Shown here piece after piece: positions 24,760 to 34,523 of a stretch of 64,000 bases of DNA. Within the stretch, counting starts at the first letter, position 1, and each line of letters begins with the position of its first letter. The notes under the pieces were generated by a model. It was not told the DNA's origin, did no database searches, and saw nothing but the letters and a program-made list of their open reading frames with translations. The translations under genes and the position numbers were made by a program. The DNA comes from Nocardia jinanensis (lineage in GTDB: Bacteria > Actinomycetota > Actinomycetes > Mycobacteriales > Mycobacteriaceae): assembly GCF_014645735.1 (NCBI RefSeq), contig NZ_BMMH01000004.1:331380-395379 (forward strand), read 5' to 3'.

Positions 24760-26082
24760 ATGGCAATCACCGAAGTCGGTGTCTACGCGCACCTGAGTCC
24801 CGCCGATGTCGAAGCGCTCGGTCTCGACCTCGACGCGATCCGACGTGACATCGTGGGGAAGCGGGGCGCTCGGGACGCGGCATACATCCGCCGCACCATC
24901 GCCGCGCAGCGGGGTCTCGACGCGGCCTCTCGTCTGATCATCGCCGTGAGCCGGCGCGGAACGGGCTGGGCGCTGGGGACTGCCGGACTGGCGGTGGCCA
25001 AGAGTATCGAGAACATGGAACTCGGTCACAACGTCTGTCACGGCCAATGGGATTGGATGAACGACCCCGAAATCCATTCCGGTACCTGGGAATGGGATAT
25101 GGCCGGGCTGTCGTCGCAATGGCGCTACGCCCACAACTTCCGTCACCACATGTACACGAACGTGGTCGGCATGGACGAGGATATCGGCTTCGGCGTGATG
25201 CGGGTGACCCGAGACCAGCCGTGGCGGCCGCGGCTGCTATTGCAGCCGCTGCAGAATCTACTGTTGGCGGCGGTGTTCGAATGGGGTATCGCCCTGCACG
25301 ATCTGTACTCCGAACGCGATCGCGCGATCACCTCCGAGGGGAAGACCGCGGAGACCAAGGCGTTCGTGAGGAAGATCGGCAGACAGGTCGGCAAGGATTA
25401 TGTGCTGTTCCCGGCGCTGAGCGGGCGGCGATGGCGTCGCACCCTCGCCGCGAACGCGACAGCCAACCTCGTGCGCAACCTGTGGGCGTATCTCGTGATC
25501 TTCTGCGGGCACTTTCCCGACGGCGCGGAGAAATTCTCACCCACTGTGGTCGAGGAGGAGACGAAGGCGGAATGGTATCTGCGGCAGATGCTCGGCACCG
25601 CCAATTTCGACGCCGGTCCCGCGCTGGCGTTCCTGAGCGGGAACCTGTGTTACCAGATCGAACACCATCTCTTCCCGGACCTGCCCAGCAACCGCTACGC
25701 CGAGATAAGTCACCGGGTGCGGGCGCTGTGCGATGTATACGATCTCCCCTACACCACCGGCCCCCTGCTGCGCCAATACCTGCTGACCCTGCGCACCATT
25801 CACAAACTCGCCCTGCCGGACAACTTCTTGAAAGCCACCAGCGACAACGCACCCGAGACAGCTTCGGAGAAAAAATTCCACGGCTACAACCAATCCGGCA
25901 ACAGCGACTCCGGCGGCTCGATCGGCCGTCGGGGCCTGCGCTCGGCGCTACGCGCGATAGCGGCGCAGTCGAGGCCGGCCGGACGAAGAAAGGTGAAAAT
26001 GTGCGGATCCGAACCAGCGGGCCTCCGAGTACCTCCCCGGAGCCCTGTGGAGGCGGGTTACCTCCGTCGGGCAGCGATATGA
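24760..26082 (+). CDS. DesA3-type membrane acyl-CoA desaturase
   Basis: The 440-residue di-iron desaturase introduces a cis double bond into acyl-CoA (in mycobacteria DesA3 makes oleoyl-CoA from stearoyl-CoA). The histidine boxes are ELGHNVCHGQWDW (His 90 and 94), YAHNFRHHMYTN (125, 129, 130) and QIEHHLFPDLP. These and the NDPEIHSGTWEWDM stretch closely match mycobacterial Rv3229c. The Rv3230c-like reductase gene usually next to desA3 is absent. The ATG has GAGGG nine bases upstream. The C-terminal 60 residues are Arg/Ser-rich and may be a poorly conserved tail. Its stop lies 10 bp before the glycosidase-like gene. Confidence 0.93.
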   Translation: MAITEVGVYAHLSPADVEALGLDLDAIRRDIVGKRGARDAAYIRRTIAAQRGLDAASRLIIAVSRRGTGWALGTAGLAVAKSIENMELGHNVCHGQWDWMNDPEIHSGTWEWDMAGLSSQWRYAHNFRHHMYTNVVGMDEDIGFGVMRVTRDQPWRPRLLLQPLQNLLLAAVFEWGIALHDLYSERDRAITSEGKTAETKAFVRKIGRQVGKDYVLFPALSGRRWRRTLAANATANLVRNLWAYLVIFCGHFPDGAEKFSPTVVEEETKAEWYLRQMLGTANFDAGPALAFLSGNLCYQIEHHLFPDLPSNRYAEISHRVRALCDVYDLPYTTGPLLRQYLLTLRTIHKLALPDNFLKATSDNAPETASEKKFHGYNQSGNSDSGGSIGRRGLRSALRAIAAQSRPAGRRKVKMCGSEPAGLRVPPRSPVEAGYLRRAAI

Positions 26083-26092
26083 GGCCGTGCTC

Positions 26093-27103
26093 ATGAATAC
26101 GGTCACCGTCTCCTACGCGCATCTGTTCCGGCTCAGTGACGAGTGCGGGATCTTCGAGCACGCGCGGCTCACCGAGCCCCTCGTCGAATACGGGTACTGC
26201 GTAGACGATGTCGCACGCGGCCTCGTCGTCGCCGTTCGCGAACCCGAGCCCACGCCGGCGTTGCTCGACCTCACCAGGGTGTATTTCGACTATGTGATCG
26301 ATGCGCTGACGCCGGACGGACGTTGCCACAATCGGCGCGGATCGGACGGGCACTGGCAGGACGAACCGAGCCTCGACGATCATTGGGGCCGGGCGTTGTG
26401 GGCACTCGGCACCGTGGTCGCACACAAGCCCGACCTGGCGCAGACCGCGCTGGCGCGGTTCATGGTCGCTGCCGAGCAGCGGCCCCTGTCCGCTCGCGCC
26501 ATGGCATTCGGCGCTCTGGGTGCGGCCGAGGTCCTGCGCGTGTATCCGGAAAACCGTTGTGCACGTAGATATTTGGACTATACAAAGGATCTGATCGGTG
26601 CACCGGCGCGCCGGTTGGACTGGCGCTGGCCCGAGCCGCGACTGGAGTATGCGAACGCTGTATTGGCCGAAGCGTTGCTCGCGGTCGGCTCGCTGCCCGG
26701 TAAAGAGCGTATACAGGCGGACGGATTGGCGATGTTGCGCTGGCTGCTCGAGACCGAGACAGCCGGTGATCACCTCTCCGTCACCCCGATCGACGGTTGG
26801 GCGAGCGGGGAACCTCGGCCCGGCTTCGATCAGCAGCCCGTCGAGGTCGCGTGCCTGGCCGACGCCTGTGCCCGTGCCTACGACACCACCGGCGACCAGC
26901 GTTGGAAGGATGCCGTCATGCTGTGCGAGGCCTGGTTTCGTGGCGTGAACGACATCAGCACTCCGCTACTCGACCCGGACAGCGGCGGTTGCTCCGACGG
27001 GCTGGAACATACCGGCCGCAACGAAAACCAAGGCGCCGAAGCGACACTCGCGCTGATCTCCACTCAACAGCAGGCCCGGCGATTGGCGCAGGAGCCGTCG
27101 TAG
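26093..27103 (+). CDS. Glycosidase-like (alpha/alpha)6-barrel protein
   Basis: The 336-residue soluble protein is made of alpha-helical repeats with conserved polar turns (VDDVARGLVVAV, DDHWGRALWALG and GLEHTGRNENQGAEATLALI). This resembles the helical-barrel proteins often annotated as glycosyltransferase- or glycosidase-associated and found next to glycosyltransferase genes. A carbohydrate role is inferred only. There is no signal peptide, so it should be cytoplasmic. The ATG at 26093 follows GAGG; a GTG six bases earlier is possible. It is 10 bp after the desaturase gene, so probably one operon. Confidence 0.7.
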   Translation: MNTVTVSYAHLFRLSDECGIFEHARLTEPLVEYGYCVDDVARGLVVAVREPEPTPALLDLTRVYFDYVIDALTPDGRCHNRRGSDGHWQDEPSLDDHWGRALWALGTVVAHKPDLAQTALARFMVAAEQRPLSARAMAFGALGAAEVLRVYPENRCARRYLDYTKDLIGAPARRLDWRWPEPRLEYANAVLAEALLAVGSLPGKERIQADGLAMLRWLLETETAGDHLSVTPIDGWASGEPRPGFDQQPVEVACLADACARAYDTTGDQRWKDAVMLCEAWFRGVNDISTPLLDPDSGGCSDGLEHTGRNENQGAEATLALISTQQQARRLAQEPS

Positions 27104-27174
27104 CCGACGTACGACCCGGCATATCCCTCGACCGGTCGATCCGACGTCTCGGACGAGCCCCCGAACCGAATTCC

Positions 27175-27672
27175 ATGGTCGGCCGCAGCAAGGCCGTGAC
27201 AGGAGTATCGATCATCACGCCACAACCGAACGCGTTCGATGCTCGTCGGCGGGAGTCGTCGACTCGCCGCCTGCGGCTGGAATTGGATGCCGCGGACGAA
27301 AAGGCCGACGGTGTGTGGTGGCCGTACAGCCGGGATCTCGTCGCGGAGCTCGCGGGTCTGTTCACGGTGCTGCAGCCCGGCTTCGGACACGTCCGGCGCG
27401 TGATCTATCACCTCGATGAATGGTCGACCACGCCAGGGGAACTGGAAAGCGCCGGACGGCGGATTCGGCTCGACGGTTACCGGCATCGGCCCGCGCGCAC
27501 GCTCGATATCGCCGGGGCCGGCACTACGCTCACCCTTCGGCTCATCACCCCGGCCGCGGACGCCGATATGAGCGCGGTCCGGCAGCGCTGGGATTCCGAA
27601 GGCGGGGCGGGCCCCGATATCGAAGCGTGGCTCAGGGCCAGGCGCCGTTCGGCGCCGCGGCGGGGCCGGTGA
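27175..27672 (+). CDS. DUF5994 family protein (copy 3)
   Basis: The protein of about 165 residues has the family signature GVWWPYSRDLVAELAGLF, RRVIYHLDEWSTTPGELE and RIRLDGYRHRPARTL, and is closest to copy 1. The start is uncertain: the ATG at 27175 has no clear SD, and a GTG at 27196 would remove seven residues. It follows the glycosidase-like gene by 71 bp and may end that operon. Function unknown. Confidence 0.75.
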   Translation: MVGRSKAVTGVSIITPQPNAFDARRRESSTRRLRLELDAADEKADGVWWPYSRDLVAELAGLFTVLQPGFGHVRRVIYHLDEWSTTPGELESAGRRIRLDGYRHRPARTLDIAGAGTTLTLRLITPAADADMSAVRQRWDSEGGAGPDIEAWLRARRRSAPRRGR

Positions 27673-27979
27673 GCGGGCCTGGTCCGAGTGTCGGTACGAC
27701 AAGTGGCCGGCCGGGGCGTCCGACGGTGGTCGGTATCGTCGCGCGAGCCTCGGATCTCGGTCGGTGCGGCGGGCATCGGAAATCACACCGCAGTGCGATT
27801 CCGTCTCATACCAGGGGATTACCTCGAACGAGAATCCGGCCGATAGCTTCGGTGTATAGAATTCGCCATCCCGACCCGTCGCCCCGAACAGTGCCCGCTG
27901 GATCAGATCTCCGATCTATATCGCCCGGTGGGCATCGAACGGGCGGAGGCGGGACCCCGACCTACTCTCAGGAAGATCT
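27673..27979 (+). other. Intergenic region before the second desaturase
   Basis: This 307-bp stretch has no convincing coding frame. It presumably holds the promoter of the desaturase at 27980; AGGAAGATCT just before that start is its Shine-Dalgarno region. Confidence 0.5.
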
Positions 27980-29032
27980 ATGACGACACCGGCCTTGGCT
28001 ACTGAGTCATCTCCACGGTCATCGCGGCGCAGCGGCGCCGACGGCGATTACGCCCGCTTGCTGCGCCGGATCTCCGCCGCGGGACTGATGAACCGGCGTC
28101 CCGTCTACTACGCCGTTCGGCTCAGCCTCGTCGGTATCGCGTTCGTGGCAGGCTGGGCGGCGTTCGTCCTGGTCGGCGATTCGTGGTGGACGCTCATGGT
28201 CGCGGCGTTCATGGCGGTGTCCTTCGCTCAGGTCGCGCTGGTCATGCACGATGTCGCGCACCGCCAAGTCTTCCGGCTGCGACGGCCGACGGAGATCGTG
28301 GGCCGAGTCGTCGGCAACGCCGGCATCGGCCTGGGCTACGGCTGGTGGCAGGACAAACACACCCGCCATCACGCCAACCCGAACCACGAGGAACTCGATC
28401 CCGATGTCGCGCCCGACGTTCTGGTCTGGTCACAACGCCAGGCCCGGGCCAGCCGAGGTCTGACTCGTCTCATCGGGCGGGCACAGGCGTACCTGTTCTT
28501 CCCGCTGCTGATGCTGGAGGGCCTGAACCTCCACGCGGCGGGCGTGCGGGCGCTCAGGAATCGATCGGTCAAACACCGCGCGTTGGAGGGTGCGCTGCTC
28601 TTCGGCCACTTCGCCGCCTATCTGGCCGCCTTGTTCGTGATGCTGCCCGCCGATAAAGCCTTCGCGTTCCTCGCTGTCCACCAGGCACTGTTCGGCCTGT
28701 ACATGGGCTGCGCTTTCGCCCCGAACCACAAGGGCATGCCGACCCTGACCGGCGACGACCGCCCGGACTACCTACGCCGCCAGGTGCTGACCTCTCGCAA
28801 TGTCCGGGGTGGCGTGCTGACCGACCTCGCCCTCGGCGGGCTCAACTATCAGATCGAGCATCACTTGTTCCCAAGTATGCCGATGCCGAATCTGCGTCAC
28901 GCCCAGGTGATCGTCCGCGACTACTGCGCCGAGATCGGTGTGCCTTATCACGAGACCGGGCTGATCGCCTCCTATCGTGAGGCGCTGCGGCACCTGCATC
29001 AGGTCGGCGCACCTCTCCGCGCTGGCGATTGA
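27980..29032 (+). CDS. Membrane fatty acid desaturase (acyl-lipid type)
   Basis: The 350-residue di-iron desaturase belongs to the fatty acid desaturase superfamily, in a branch resembling delta-6/delta-5 or acyl-lipid enzymes. The histidine boxes are VMHDVAHRQVF, WWQDKHTRHHANPNHEE and NYQIEHHLFPSMP; the Q-I-E-H-H third box is usual for front-end desaturases and DesA3-type enzymes. There are four membrane spans. It has no fused cytochrome b5 domain. The ATG follows GGAAGATCT. With the DesA3-type gene 3 kb upstream, it gives this locus two independent desaturases. Confidence 0.9.
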   Translation: MTTPALATESSPRSSRRSGADGDYARLLRRISAAGLMNRRPVYYAVRLSLVGIAFVAGWAAFVLVGDSWWTLMVAAFMAVSFAQVALVMHDVAHRQVFRLRRPTEIVGRVVGNAGIGLGYGWWQDKHTRHHANPNHEELDPDVAPDVLVWSQRQARASRGLTRLIGRAQAYLFFPLLMLEGLNLHAAGVRALRNRSVKHRALEGALLFGHFAAYLAALFVMLPADKAFAFLAVHQALFGLYMGCAFAPNHKGMPTLTGDDRPDYLRRQVLTSRNVRGGVLTDLALGGLNYQIEHHLFPSMPMPNLRHAQVIVRDYCAEIGVPYHETGLIASYREALRHLHQVGAPLRAGD

Positions 29033-29061
29033 TTTCCGGGCACCGTGCCCGGTCGATCCTG

Positions 29062-29090
29062 GAGCGGCTCGAGGACTCCTCGAGCCGCTC
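29062..29090 (+). terminator. Strong hairpin after the desaturase gene
   Basis: GAGCGGCTCGAG and CTCGAGCCGCTC form a perfect 12-bp stem with a five-base loop, 29 bp after the desaturase stop. It has no U-tract, as is usual in actinobacteria. Confidence 0.75.
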
Positions 29091-29230
29091 GCTCGAATCA
29101 TCGAAATTCGTGCTCACCCTCGAGGCCGGTCGGCCTCCGACCGCAGAAACGATGATGCGGGGCCCGGCCCGTCAGCGTTTCATCGCCCGAGGCCGGATCC
29201 ACCACCGAATCCGGCCTCGCGGTGGCTGGT

Positions 29231-29299
29231 TCAGTAGTAGACGCCGGCGAGCATGCCCAGCATGTTCAGAAAGATGATGTATTTCAGGAAGCCAGGCAT
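29231..29299 (-). CDS. 22-residue hydrophobic microprotein
   Basis: A tiny complete gene starts at an ATG preceded by GAGAGAG (six to seven bases) and encodes a 22-residue peptide starting MPGFLKYIIFLNML and ending MLAGVYY. It is almost entirely hydrophobic with one Lys near the N-terminus, so it would form a single membrane helix. It is too short for standard gene callers. The RBS, the amphiphilic design and the lack of any overlapping gene support it. It lies 141 bp past the terminator of the desaturase gene. It may be a small membrane regulator or a toxin-type peptide; no RNA antitoxin was identified. Confidence 0.55.
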   Translation of the reverse strand: MPGFLKYIIFLNMLGMLAGVYY

Positions 29300-30385
29300 A
29301 GCGATCTCTCTCGATTGTCGGTGCCGGTCGTCGAACGGCGTCCACTTACGGATCATCGTTCGAGTCCCGCAAATCATTCTTGAACATCTGCGCCGCTTGA
29401 TCTTTCGACAGGCGATGCGGATTCGTTACAACGCCCCCGTCCTGCTGCTCCACCACCTGGAGTGCGCACCCCCGGTCGTCGCGCCCGGCGGTGTCCGGAG
29501 CTGACCGCCCCGTCCTCCGGGAACCGGGCGTTGATCCCCGGGCGAGCGAGCTCGCCGACCATTACCTGCGGCCCATGGACGAGCCCGAGACCGACCGAAC
29601 GGGTGGGCGAGCACGACTGGATCGTTATCGGTGCATCCGACCCGGCCGATACCACAGTGATCCTGCTACACGCGCAGACCATTGAGACGGTCTGCTACGA
29701 CACCGACGCCTGAGACTCGAACGTCGAGGACAACTTCGTCCTCGTCGAGGAATCCTGGCGGTCGAATATCCGCGACCGACCACCGGGCGGAAAGCCGAGC
29801 GGTGGCAGTGCTGTTCGCCCGTGCGCGTTCACGGGAAGAACGCACCCGATTATGTCAGGATCGGCCCGCTGGGAATGGGTGCCGGTAACCGAAATCGGAA
29901 TACGCTCGGGTGGTATCGGAAAGTCGAATCGTCCTCGTTCTCGAGGGATTCCCACTGTTTCATGTTCGGAAATTGTAAATTCCGCGGTGGTGCAGTCCTG
30001 AAAGGGAACCGTCCTGACGGTGGTCCCGGTGGAGCGGGTGCACGGACTGCGGTATCGGAGCGAGTACGCACGTCACCGCAGCTGTGTGGCGTGTTCGGAA
30101 ACGTCTGGTGAAGGGCATTATTTGCGTAGGTGGCCCCCTGGCCACTGCCGTTCCGTCCGTGCCTGTCGGTGTGGTCCGATGCGTAGCTATCGGTTGTGGG
30201 TGGCTACGCGCGCGCCCCGAATTTACATTCTCCGTAGTTGAGTAAATCGCTACGACACGGTTAGCGTGGATTTGCTGGTGGGTGATTCTGCTCAGTATTC
30301 GATCAAATTCGTGTGGTGGTGGGAGCAGGCGAAATACGGCCCGTTTCCGCGGCCCCGGTTCAATCGGAGATGTGGGGAGGAGCTC
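29300..30385. other. Long, mostly non-coding stretch with a possible gene remnant
   Basis: About 1.1 kb has lower GC than its flanks and no convincing complete gene. Around 29500-29713 on the plus strand, protein-like sequence (VGEHDWIVIGASDPADTTVI, ending ETVCYDTDA) follows a different frame carrying GVDPRASELADHYLRPMDEP, which suggests a frameshifted remnant. The AT-richer part 30110-30300 probably holds the promoter of the repeat-rich gene at 30386. Confidence 0.4.
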
Positions 30386-32824
30386 ATGGCGGTAGAGAGA
30401 AGCCTCACCGATATCGGTCTCCGGGCGGTCAGGCGTCTGAAAGACGCGACCGCCGGGATAGCGTTGGGAAAGGCGGACGATCTCCACGGGCGGGCGGCCG
30501 CACAACGGGGTGCGGTTGGAAAGTTCGAACACGACAGCGAGCTTGCAGAGAAACAGTCGGCGCTCCAACCTGGTGATCAGGGTGTGGACGCCGATGGGAG
30601 AACGCCCTCTGGGCGGGCGTTGTCGGATTTCACTCGAGAGGCAGCGATGCGGTCCAGGTTGCGGGACATGGAGCGAAAGCGGTGGAAGCTCGCGCAACAA
30701 CTGGAACAGCGCCCGAATGCGTGGGAAGGACTCCGCACCGAAAGGCTGGATCGAGCCGAGCTGGAGCACCGCAGGCTCAACGCCGAGGTCGAGGACATTG
30801 TCGAAGCTCGGAGGGCCTGGGGAGCGCAGCCGTGGGAGGTTGCCAACAGTCCGCAGCGCATCAGGGAATTGCGGGATTCGGAGAATCGGCGACAGCAGGC
30901 GCGGGATCGGGTGGAGGCGCTGAAACTCCGGCGGGAGGAGCTGCGCGCGGAGCTGGGGAAGCTGCGGGGTGACGTCACACCGGAGGACAGGTCCGGGGCG
31001 GCCCGTGCCGGTGATCAGCAGAGCCGGGTGACAGCGGAGTCGCGGTTACAGGATCTGGAAATTCGTTATGACGACCGGACCGCCGCCGGGTTGCGGGATC
31101 TGAAAGGCGCGCAGCAGAACGTCGAGTGGATGGTGGGAGAACTGGCGAAGCAGCAGAGCGGGCTGGAGCGAGACATCGGACGGTTGGAGGGCGAACTGAC
31201 GAAGGAACAGGAACGTCTGGCAGAGCGGCGAAGTCAGCAGCCGCAACAAGTCTTGATCGCGGCGCAGGGGATGAAGATTCCGGACCGCCCGGAGAGACCC
31301 GGGCAGAAGAGCGAGGGGCAGGAGCGCCAGGACAAAGAGCAGAAGCAGCAGGACAAGGAACAGAAGCAGCAGGGCAAGGAGCAGGACAAGGAACAGAAGC
31401 AGCAGGACAAGGAGCAGGACAAGGAACAGAAGCAGCAGGACAAGGAGCAGGACAAGGAACAGAAGCAGCGGGACAAGGAGCAGAGCAAGGAACAGAAGCA
31501 GCGGGACAAGGAGCAGAGCAAGGAACAGAAGCAGCGGGACAAGGAGCAGAGCAAGGAACAGAAGCAGCGGGACAAGGAGCAGAAGGAGCGGGACAAGGGG
31601 CAGGAAAGCCAGGAGAAGAAGGATAAGAGGGCCGCCAATTTGCGGTCGGTCGGTCTCGCTGGCGTTGGCATAGCGGCCGGGGCCGCAGCTGCTGTCGGTT
31701 TCAGCGCTGCTATCGATGCGGGTTCGGGGGACAGCGCTGGTGATGCGGATTCGGACGGCGCTGGTGATCAGGTTTCGGGGGATAGCGCTGGTGATGTGGG
31801 TTCGGTGGGTGCTGGTGATGTGGGTTCGGTGGGTGCTGCTGCCGGTCCGGGCTATGTGGGAGGCGGTGCCGCGGTGCCCACCGGTGTCGAGCCAGGATCA
31901 GCACTCGGTTCCGACCCCGTTTCTGCTTCTGGCATCGGCTTCGACGGCGACTCATCGAGTGGCCTTTCGGAAGAGAACGCCCGTGCCCAGAACAACCTGC
32001 CGTCCCCGGGGAGCTTCGGAACAGACCCAGCCGCCCTCGGAACTCCGCTCAGCGGGGGACAAGGATTCGATGCGGCCAGTCTGTTACTGCCGTTGATGTT
32101 GTCGAATCTGTCGGATCCCGGGCCGGCCGATCCCGGTCCGGACGAAGGTAGCGAAAACGATTCCGATCGGTATCACGATTCCGATCCAAGTCGGGGAGCG
32201 CAGCCCATCACCTTGCCGCCACCCGCGCAACAGGCGGTCACCACGCCGTGGTCCCGTCAGGCGTCGGCCGATGAGACATCGGTGGCGGATCCAGGACGGC
32301 AAGCCGGTGAGACCGCCCCGCGGTCTGTTCTGCCTTCCTCTCCCGCGGGGCCTCCAGACGACCGTCGGAGCGTCGTGTACACCCACACCGGAGACGGCGT
32401 GACCGAGACGGTGTCGGCAAGCGTCGCCGCCGCCTACGAAAGGGCATACGGCAACAAGAGCGCTACCGATGCGAAGGCTGCTTACACCGGTACAGACGCC
32501 GAATGGGCCGACGAGAAGATCTTGGAACCGGTCGACCCGAACGATCTGATGAGCGGCGACGTCATCACATTCGACAACGGATCGGCGATGATGCGGGTTC
32601 AGAACGAGGAAGGCCACCCCGACGGTGGCAAGGTGGATGTCATCATCAAGGGCGAGCTGACGCCGATCGAGGCTGTTATGGCGGAGGGTGCGGGAGAGCT
32701 CGGCCGGTTCGCCGGTTTCGGACACCCTCCCGGAATCGAACCGCCCGCGTCGGAGGGGCGGGACGCAGGAGCTGCTGTGCCGACGACAGGCGACCAGTCC
32801 GGTGATACGACCGTGCCCGTCTGA
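30386..32824 (+). CDS. Repeat-rich coiled-coil protein with conserved C-terminal domain (paralogue 2)
   Basis: The 812-residue paralogue of 16088-18886 has the same layout: an N-terminal coiled coil (SRLRDMERKRWKLAQQLEQR, then LRDSENRRQQARDRVEALKL); a Lys/Glu/Gln repeat (KEQKQQDKEQ, about 315-405); a hydrophobic segment (VGLAGVGIAAGAAAAVGFSA); an acidic Gly/Ser/Asp linker; and the conserved C-terminal domain (VVYTHTGDGVTETVSASVAA, LEPVDPNDLMSGDVITFDNG and GAGELGRFAGFGHPPG). The ends are well conserved between the paralogues, while the middles differ in repeat type. The ATG has GGGAGGAG six bases upstream. Possibly an envelope-spanning scaffold; function unknown. Confidence 0.78.
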   Translation: MAVERSLTDIGLRAVRRLKDATAGIALGKADDLHGRAAAQRGAVGKFEHDSELAEKQSALQPGDQGVDADGRTPSGRALSDFTREAAMRSRLRDMERKRWKLAQQLEQRPNAWEGLRTERLDRAELEHRRLNAEVEDIVEARRAWGAQPWEVANSPQRIRELRDSENRRQQARDRVEALKLRREELRAELGKLRGDVTPEDRSGAARAGDQQSRVTAESRLQDLEIRYDDRTAAGLRDLKGAQQNVEWMVGELAKQQSGLERDIGRLEGELTKEQERLAERRSQQPQQVLIAAQGMKIPDRPERPGQKSEGQERQDKEQKQQDKEQKQQGKEQDKEQKQQDKEQDKEQKQQDKEQDKEQKQRDKEQSKEQKQRDKEQSKEQKQRDKEQSKEQKQRDKEQKERDKGQESQEKKDKRAANLRSVGLAGVGIAAGAAAAVGFSAAIDAGSGDSAGDADSDGAGDQVSGDSAGDVGSVGAGDVGSVGAAAGPGYVGGGAAVPTGVEPGSALGSDPVSASGIGFDGDSSSGLSEENARAQNNLPSPGSFGTDPAALGTPLSGGQGFDAASLLLPLMLSNLSDPGPADPGPDEGSENDSDRYHDSDPSRGAQPITLPPPAQQAVTTPWSRQASADETSVADPGRQAGETAPRSVLPSSPAGPPDDRRSVVYTHTGDGVTETVSASVAAAYERAYGNKSATDAKAAYTGTDAEWADEKILEPVDPNDLMSGDVITFDNGSAMMRVQNEEGHPDGGKVDVIIKGELTPIEAVMAEGAGELGRFAGFGHPPGIEPPASEGRDAGAAVPTTGDQSGDTTVPV
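31331..31608 (+). repeat. 33-bp repeat tract encoding KEQKQ(Q/R)DKEQ(D/S)
   Basis: Imperfect tandem 33-bp units encode 11-residue KEQKQRDKEQS-type repeats, about eight copies. Neighbouring copies are almost identical in DNA sequence, indicating recent expansion. They form a highly charged, probably helical segment. Confidence 0.85.
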
Positions 32825-32930
32825 TCGGAAACCGGAAGTGCCGCCGACCGTCTCGGGCACGCGTTCTCGGCACGCCCGTACGCGACCGGCATCTACTCCT
32901 GAGAGCCCGGGACGGTCGTCGCCGGGCATT

Positions 32931-32970
32931 CCGAACCGGCACCGGCGTCGCCGAGTCGGCGCCGGTTCGG
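32931..32970. terminator. Bidirectional hairpin between convergent genes
   Basis: CCGAACCGGC (32931-32940) and GCCGGTTCGG (32961-32970) are perfect 10-bp arms around a GC-rich 20-base loop that can also pair internally. It lies between the ends of the repeat-rich gene and accD, so it probably terminates both. Confidence 0.65.
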
Positions 32971-32978
32971 AACCTGTC

Positions 32979-34523
32979 TCACAGCGGCAGCAGGTGATGC
33001 TTGCGCGGGTAGCGGATGACCTTCTTATCGCGCAGCAGGTTCAGCGCGCGCCGGAGTTCCAGGCGGGTGGCCGACGGCTCGATCACGCTGTCGATGTAGC
33101 CGCGCTCGGCCGCGATCCACGGGGTCGCGACGGTCGCGTTGTAGAAGTCGATCATCTGCCGGCGCAATCCCTCGCGCTGTTCCTCGGGGGTGGCGTCGAG
33201 GACCTTGCGCTGGGTCAGGCCGACGGCGCTTTCGGCACCCATGACCGCGATGCGGGCGGTGGGCCAGGCCAGGTAGATATCGCAGCCGAGGGCCTTGGCG
33301 CCCATAACGGCCCATCCGCCGCCGTAGGCCTTACGGATCACCACGGTCACCTTCGGGACGGTGGCTTCCACGTAAGCGAACAGGAACCGGCCGCCGCGCT
33401 TGATGACGCCCACCTTCTCCTGTTCCACGCCGGGGAGGAAGCCCGGGGTGTCGACCACCAGGACCAGCGGGATCTCGAAGGCGTTGCAGATATGGATGAA
33501 ATGCGCGGCCTTGTCGCTGGCCTTGGCGTCGAGCGCACCCGCCAGTACGGTCGGCTGGTTGGCGACTACACCCACCGGCTTGCCGTCGACGCGGGCGAAC
33601 CCGGTGATCAGATTCTTGGTGGCGGCCGCACCGATCTCGTGGAACTCGCCGTCGTCGAAGATCCGCAACAGCACGTCGTGCATATCGTAGACCGCGTTGT
33701 CCGAATCGGGGACGAGCGTGTCGAGCGTCAGATCGGACTCGGTGACCGTCGGCTCCAGTCCGGGATTCACGACCGGGGGGAGCTCGACGGCGCTCGACGG
33801 CAGGTAGCTCAGATAGTTGCGGACCCACGCGAAGGCGGCCTGCTCGTCTTTGGCGACATGGTGGATATTGCCGTAGCCGGCCTGGTTGTAGGCGCCGCCC
33901 AGCTCCTCCATATCCACTTTTTCGCCGATGGCGTCCTCGATGATCTTGGGTCCGGTGACGAACATATGCGCGCTCTCGGTGGCGACCACGACATCGGTGC
34001 AGATCGGCTGATACACCGCACCGGCCGCGCAGTTGCCCAGGATGAGCGACACCATCGGCACTGCGCCCGAGAGCGGTTCCATCATGGTCGCCAACTCGCC
34101 ATACCAGCGCAGCGAGGTGACGGCCTCCTGGACCCGCGCACCGCCGGAGTCGTTGATACCGATCAGCGGGCAGCCCATCTTCCCCGCGAGTGCCATGATC
34201 GCGGCGACCTTGCGGCCGAACATCTCGCCGATAGTGCCGCCGTACACGGTCTGATCATGGGAGAACACGGCGACGGGCCGGCCGTCGACCAAGCCTCGCC
34301 CGGTGACCACACCATCGCCGTAGAGGGCGTCCTTGTCGGCGGGATTGCGCACGAGAGCACCGACTTCGATGAAGGTACCGGGGTCCAGCAGCATATCGAT
34401 GCGGTCGCGGGCGGACGGTATGCCTTTACGTGCTCGTTTGGCGGCTCCCGCCTCGCCGGCCGGTTCCTGCGCGATCTCGAGCTTCTTTCGCAGGTCGGCA
34501 AGTTTTTCGGCGGTAGAACTCAT
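32979..34523 (-). CDS. Acyl-CoA carboxylase beta (carboxyltransferase) subunit
   Basis: The 514-residue carboxyltransferase moves carboxyl from biotin to acetyl- or propionyl-CoA, making malonyl- or methylmalonyl-CoA for fatty and mycolic acid synthesis. It has the two crotonase-like halves of the AccD/PccB family: the first with [13 protein letters not shown] and [19 protein letters not shown], the second with [13 protein letters not shown] and [19 protein letters not shown]. The length is normal. No biotin-carboxylase (accA) gene is adjacent, so it must use one encoded elsewhere. The start ATG has TATAGATG without a clear SD. Substrate preference is not resolvable here. Confidence 0.93.
   Translation of the reverse strand: MSSTAEKLADLRKKLEIAQEPAGEAGAAKRARKGIPSARDRIDMLLDPGTFIEVGALVRNPADKDALYGDGVVTGRGLVDGRPVAVFSHDQTVYGGTIGEMFGRKVAAIMALAGKMGCPLIGINDSGGARVQEAVTSLRWYGELATMMEPLSGAVPMVSLILGNCAAGAVYQPICTDVVVATESAHMFVTGPKIIEDAIGEKVDMEELGGAYNQAGYGNIHHVAKDEQAAFAWVRNYLSYLPSSAVELPPVVNPGLEPTVTESDLTLDTLVPDSDNAVYDMHDVLLRIFDDGEFHEIGAAATKNLITGFARVDGKPVGVVANQPTVLAGALDAKASDKAAHFIHICNAFEIPLVLVVDTPGFLPGVEQEKVGVIKRGGRFLFAYVEATVPKVTVVIRKAYGGGWAVMGAKALGCDIYLAWPTARIAVMGAESAVGLTQRKVLDATPEEQREGLRRQMIDFYNATVATPWIAAERGYIDSVIEPSATRLELRRALNLLRDKKVIRYPRKHHLLPL

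Noticed and set aside
25328..26773. 481-codon minus-strand frame over the desaturase and glycosidase-like genes
   Set aside because: It is antisense to clear coding genes, Arg/Ser-rich with no recognisable motif, and lacks an SD.
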